Below the pieces are notes generated by a model that saw only the letters and a program-made list of their open reading frames with translations, was not told where the DNA came from and ran no database searches. Positions 43,304-44,385 of a DNA stretch of 44,385 nucleotides are shown piece by piece; positions within the stretch are counted from its first letter, which is position 1; every line of letters begins with the position of its first letter. This stretch comes from Desulfovibrio sp. (GTDB taxonomy: Bacteria > Desulfobacterota > Desulfovibrionia > Desulfovibrionales > Desulfovibrionaceae): the NCBI RefSeq assembly GCF_019424165.1, contig NZ_JAHZAA010000006.1:1-44385 (forward strand). Reading direction: 5' to 3'. Both the position numbers and the translations under genes were made by a program.

Positions 43304-44290
43304 ATGACTCCGTTCCATCGCGGCCGCCGCCTGCGCGCCACCCCCGAGCTTCGTACCCTGGTGCGCGAAACCGCGCCCCTGCTTGTGGAAGACCTTATTC
43401 AGCCCTATTTTGTGGTTGAAACCGAAGACGCCGGTTTTCGCAAAGAAATCAGCTCCATGCCCGGCCAGTATCAACTGAGCCTCAGCCAGTTGGAAAAACA
43501 GGTGGAGCAGGCCGTGGATACGGGCCTGCACTCGGTCATTCTTTTCGGCATTCCCGCCGCCAAGGACGAAAAAGCCTGCGGCGCCTACGCCGATGACGGC
43601 ATCGTGCAGGAGGCCCTGCGGCTGCTCAAGCGCCGCTGGCCCAAACTTTTTGTCATGACGGACGTATGCCTGTGCGAATACATGAGCCACGGCCACTGCG
43701 GCATCCTTACGCCCGAAGGAGTGATCCGTAACGACGCTACCCTGCCCCTGCTGGCGCAGACAGCCGTAAGCCACGCCAGAGCCGGGGCCGACATGGTTGC
43801 CCCTTCGGACATGATGGACGGGCGCGTAGCCGCCATCCGCGAAGCACTGGACCAGGCCGGTTTTTCCCGGCTGCCGCTCATGTCCTATGCGGTCAAATAC
43901 GCCTCGGCCTATTACGGGCCTTTTCGCGAAGCCGCCGAAAGCGCGCCTTCCAGCGGCGACCGCAAATCCTATCAGATGGACCCGGCCAACCTGCGCGAAG
44001 CCTTGCGTGAAGCCTATGCCGACCTTGAAGAAGGCGCGGATGCCCTCATCGTCAAGCCCGCCGGGCCATACGCCGACATCATCCGCCTTGTGCGCGATCA
44101 TGTGGACGTGCCGCTCTGCGCCTACCAGGTCAGCGGCGAATACTCGATGATACGCGCTGCCGGGCTTAACGGCTGGATAGACGAACGGGCCGTCATGCTT
44201 GAATCCCTCATGGGGCTGAAGCGTGCCGGGGCGGACATGATCGTCACCTATTTTACAGAAACCCTGCTGCGCGAAAAGCTGGCAAGGTAG
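43304..44290 (+). CDS. hemB: Delta-aminolevulinic acid dehydratase (porphobilinogen synthase)
   Basis: The 328-residue cytoplasmic enzyme condenses two 5-aminolevulinate molecules to porphobilinogen, the shared precursor of siroheme, heme, cobalamin and F430-type tetrapyrroles. The zinc site is the Cys-rich form DVCLCEYMSHGHCG (Cys122, Cys124, Cys132), so it is a zinc-dependent type. The two Schiff-base Lys are Lys198 in SYAVKYAS and Lys251 in LIVKPAGPY. The start at 43304 follows AAGGATAG. It is flanked by ahbC and by the likely ahbD gene, coupling precursor supply to siroheme-derived heme formation. Confidence 0.97.
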   Translation: MTPFHRGRRLRATPELRTLVRETAPLLVEDLIQPYFVVETEDAGFRKEISSMPGQYQLSLSQLEKQVEQAVDTGLHSVILFGIPAAKDEKACGAYADDGIVQEALRLLKRRWPKLFVMTDVCLCEYMSHGHCGILTPEGVIRNDATLPLLAQTAVSHARAGADMVAPSDMMDGRVAAIREALDQAGFSRLPLMSYAVKYASAYYGPFREAAESAPSSGDRKSYQMDPANLREALREAYADLEEGADALIVKPAGPYADIIRLVRDHVDVPLCAYQVSGEYSMIRAAGLNGWIDERAVMLESLMGLKRAGADMIVTYFTETLLREKLAR

Positions 44291-44301
44291 GGCGAAGCAT
44301 A

Positions 44302-44385
44302 ATGAGCAAGCACATGCACCACGCCGGGGGCCATCCCGGCGGCATGCCCGGCAGCGCGGGCAACCCCATAAGCGGCCACCCCGGT
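44302..44385 (+). CDS. Start of a His/Gly-rich protein, probably AhbD heme synthase (3' end outside window)
   Basis: Only the first 28 codons are present: MSKHMHHAGGHPGGMPGS and on. It starts 11 bases after the hemB stop. A His/Gly/Pro-rich N-terminus precedes the radical SAM core in AhbD proteins as I recall them, and an ahbD gene after hemB would complete the pathway, but the catalytic part is not in view. Confidence 0.55.
   Translation, partial: MSKHMHHAGGHPGGMPGSAGNPISGHPG

Overview
The window (44,385 bases, GC-rich, strong third-position GC bias) looks like the chromosome of a sulfate-reducing Desulfovibrio-type bacterium. The indicators are a single-chain pyruvate:ferredoxin oxidoreductase followed by pta and ackA, a siroheme-dependent (Ahb) heme pathway block, several chemoreceptors, and flagellar-type genes behind sigma-54 promoters. 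No insertion sequence, prophage, CRISPR array, tRNA or rRNA was recognised. The assignment rests on protein recognition and gene order, not on a database search.

Layout. 1-1.6 kb: C-terminal part of a large repeat-rich surface protein, cut by the window edge. 1.85-2.56 kb: a divergent PurC-like gene. 3.1-7.1 kb (minus strand): a cluster under two sigma-54 (-24/-12) promoters, encoding a signal-peptide-less lysozyme-like protein, a family 9 glycosyltransferase, an unknown acidic helical protein and a FlgN/FliT-like small protein; this looks like flagellar accessory equipment. 7.4-8.1 kb: a small exported protein. 8.35-14.3 kb: a complete tripartite RND efflux operon (membrane fusion lipoprotein, inner-membrane pump, outer-membrane lipoprotein) with a promoter, a palindrome over its -35 and a terminator. 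14.5-18.8 kb: a membrane-anchored unknown, an XdhC-family protein translationally overlapped with topA, and topA. 19.1-20.9 kb: two TraT-like lipoproteins. 21.2-25.5 kb: two chemoreceptors, one with a dCache sensor and one with a zinc-binding (CZB-type) domain in its periplasmic loop.

26.3-33.5 kb (plus strand): pyruvate:ferredoxin oxidoreductase, phosphate acetyltransferase and acetate kinase, together the route pyruvate -> acetyl-CoA -> acetyl phosphate -> acetate with ATP formation, behind an unusually long 0.9 kb leader rich in inverted repeats. 33.9-37.7 kb (minus strand): an NFACT (RqcH/Rqc2-type) protein, dksA, and a PP-loop thiouridylase that appears to carry a second type of NFACT RNA-binding domain, a translation/stress cluster. 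38.1-44.4 kb (plus strand): recA, alaS, then ahbC, hemB and the first codons of a His/Gly-rich protein that is probably ahbD.

The observations most worth following are the sigma-54 muramidase/glycosyltransferase cluster, the periplasmic CZB chemoreceptor, the PurC-like protein with altered active-site motifs, the two NFACT-R modules separated by dksA, and a terminator hairpin ending six bases before the NFACT start codon.
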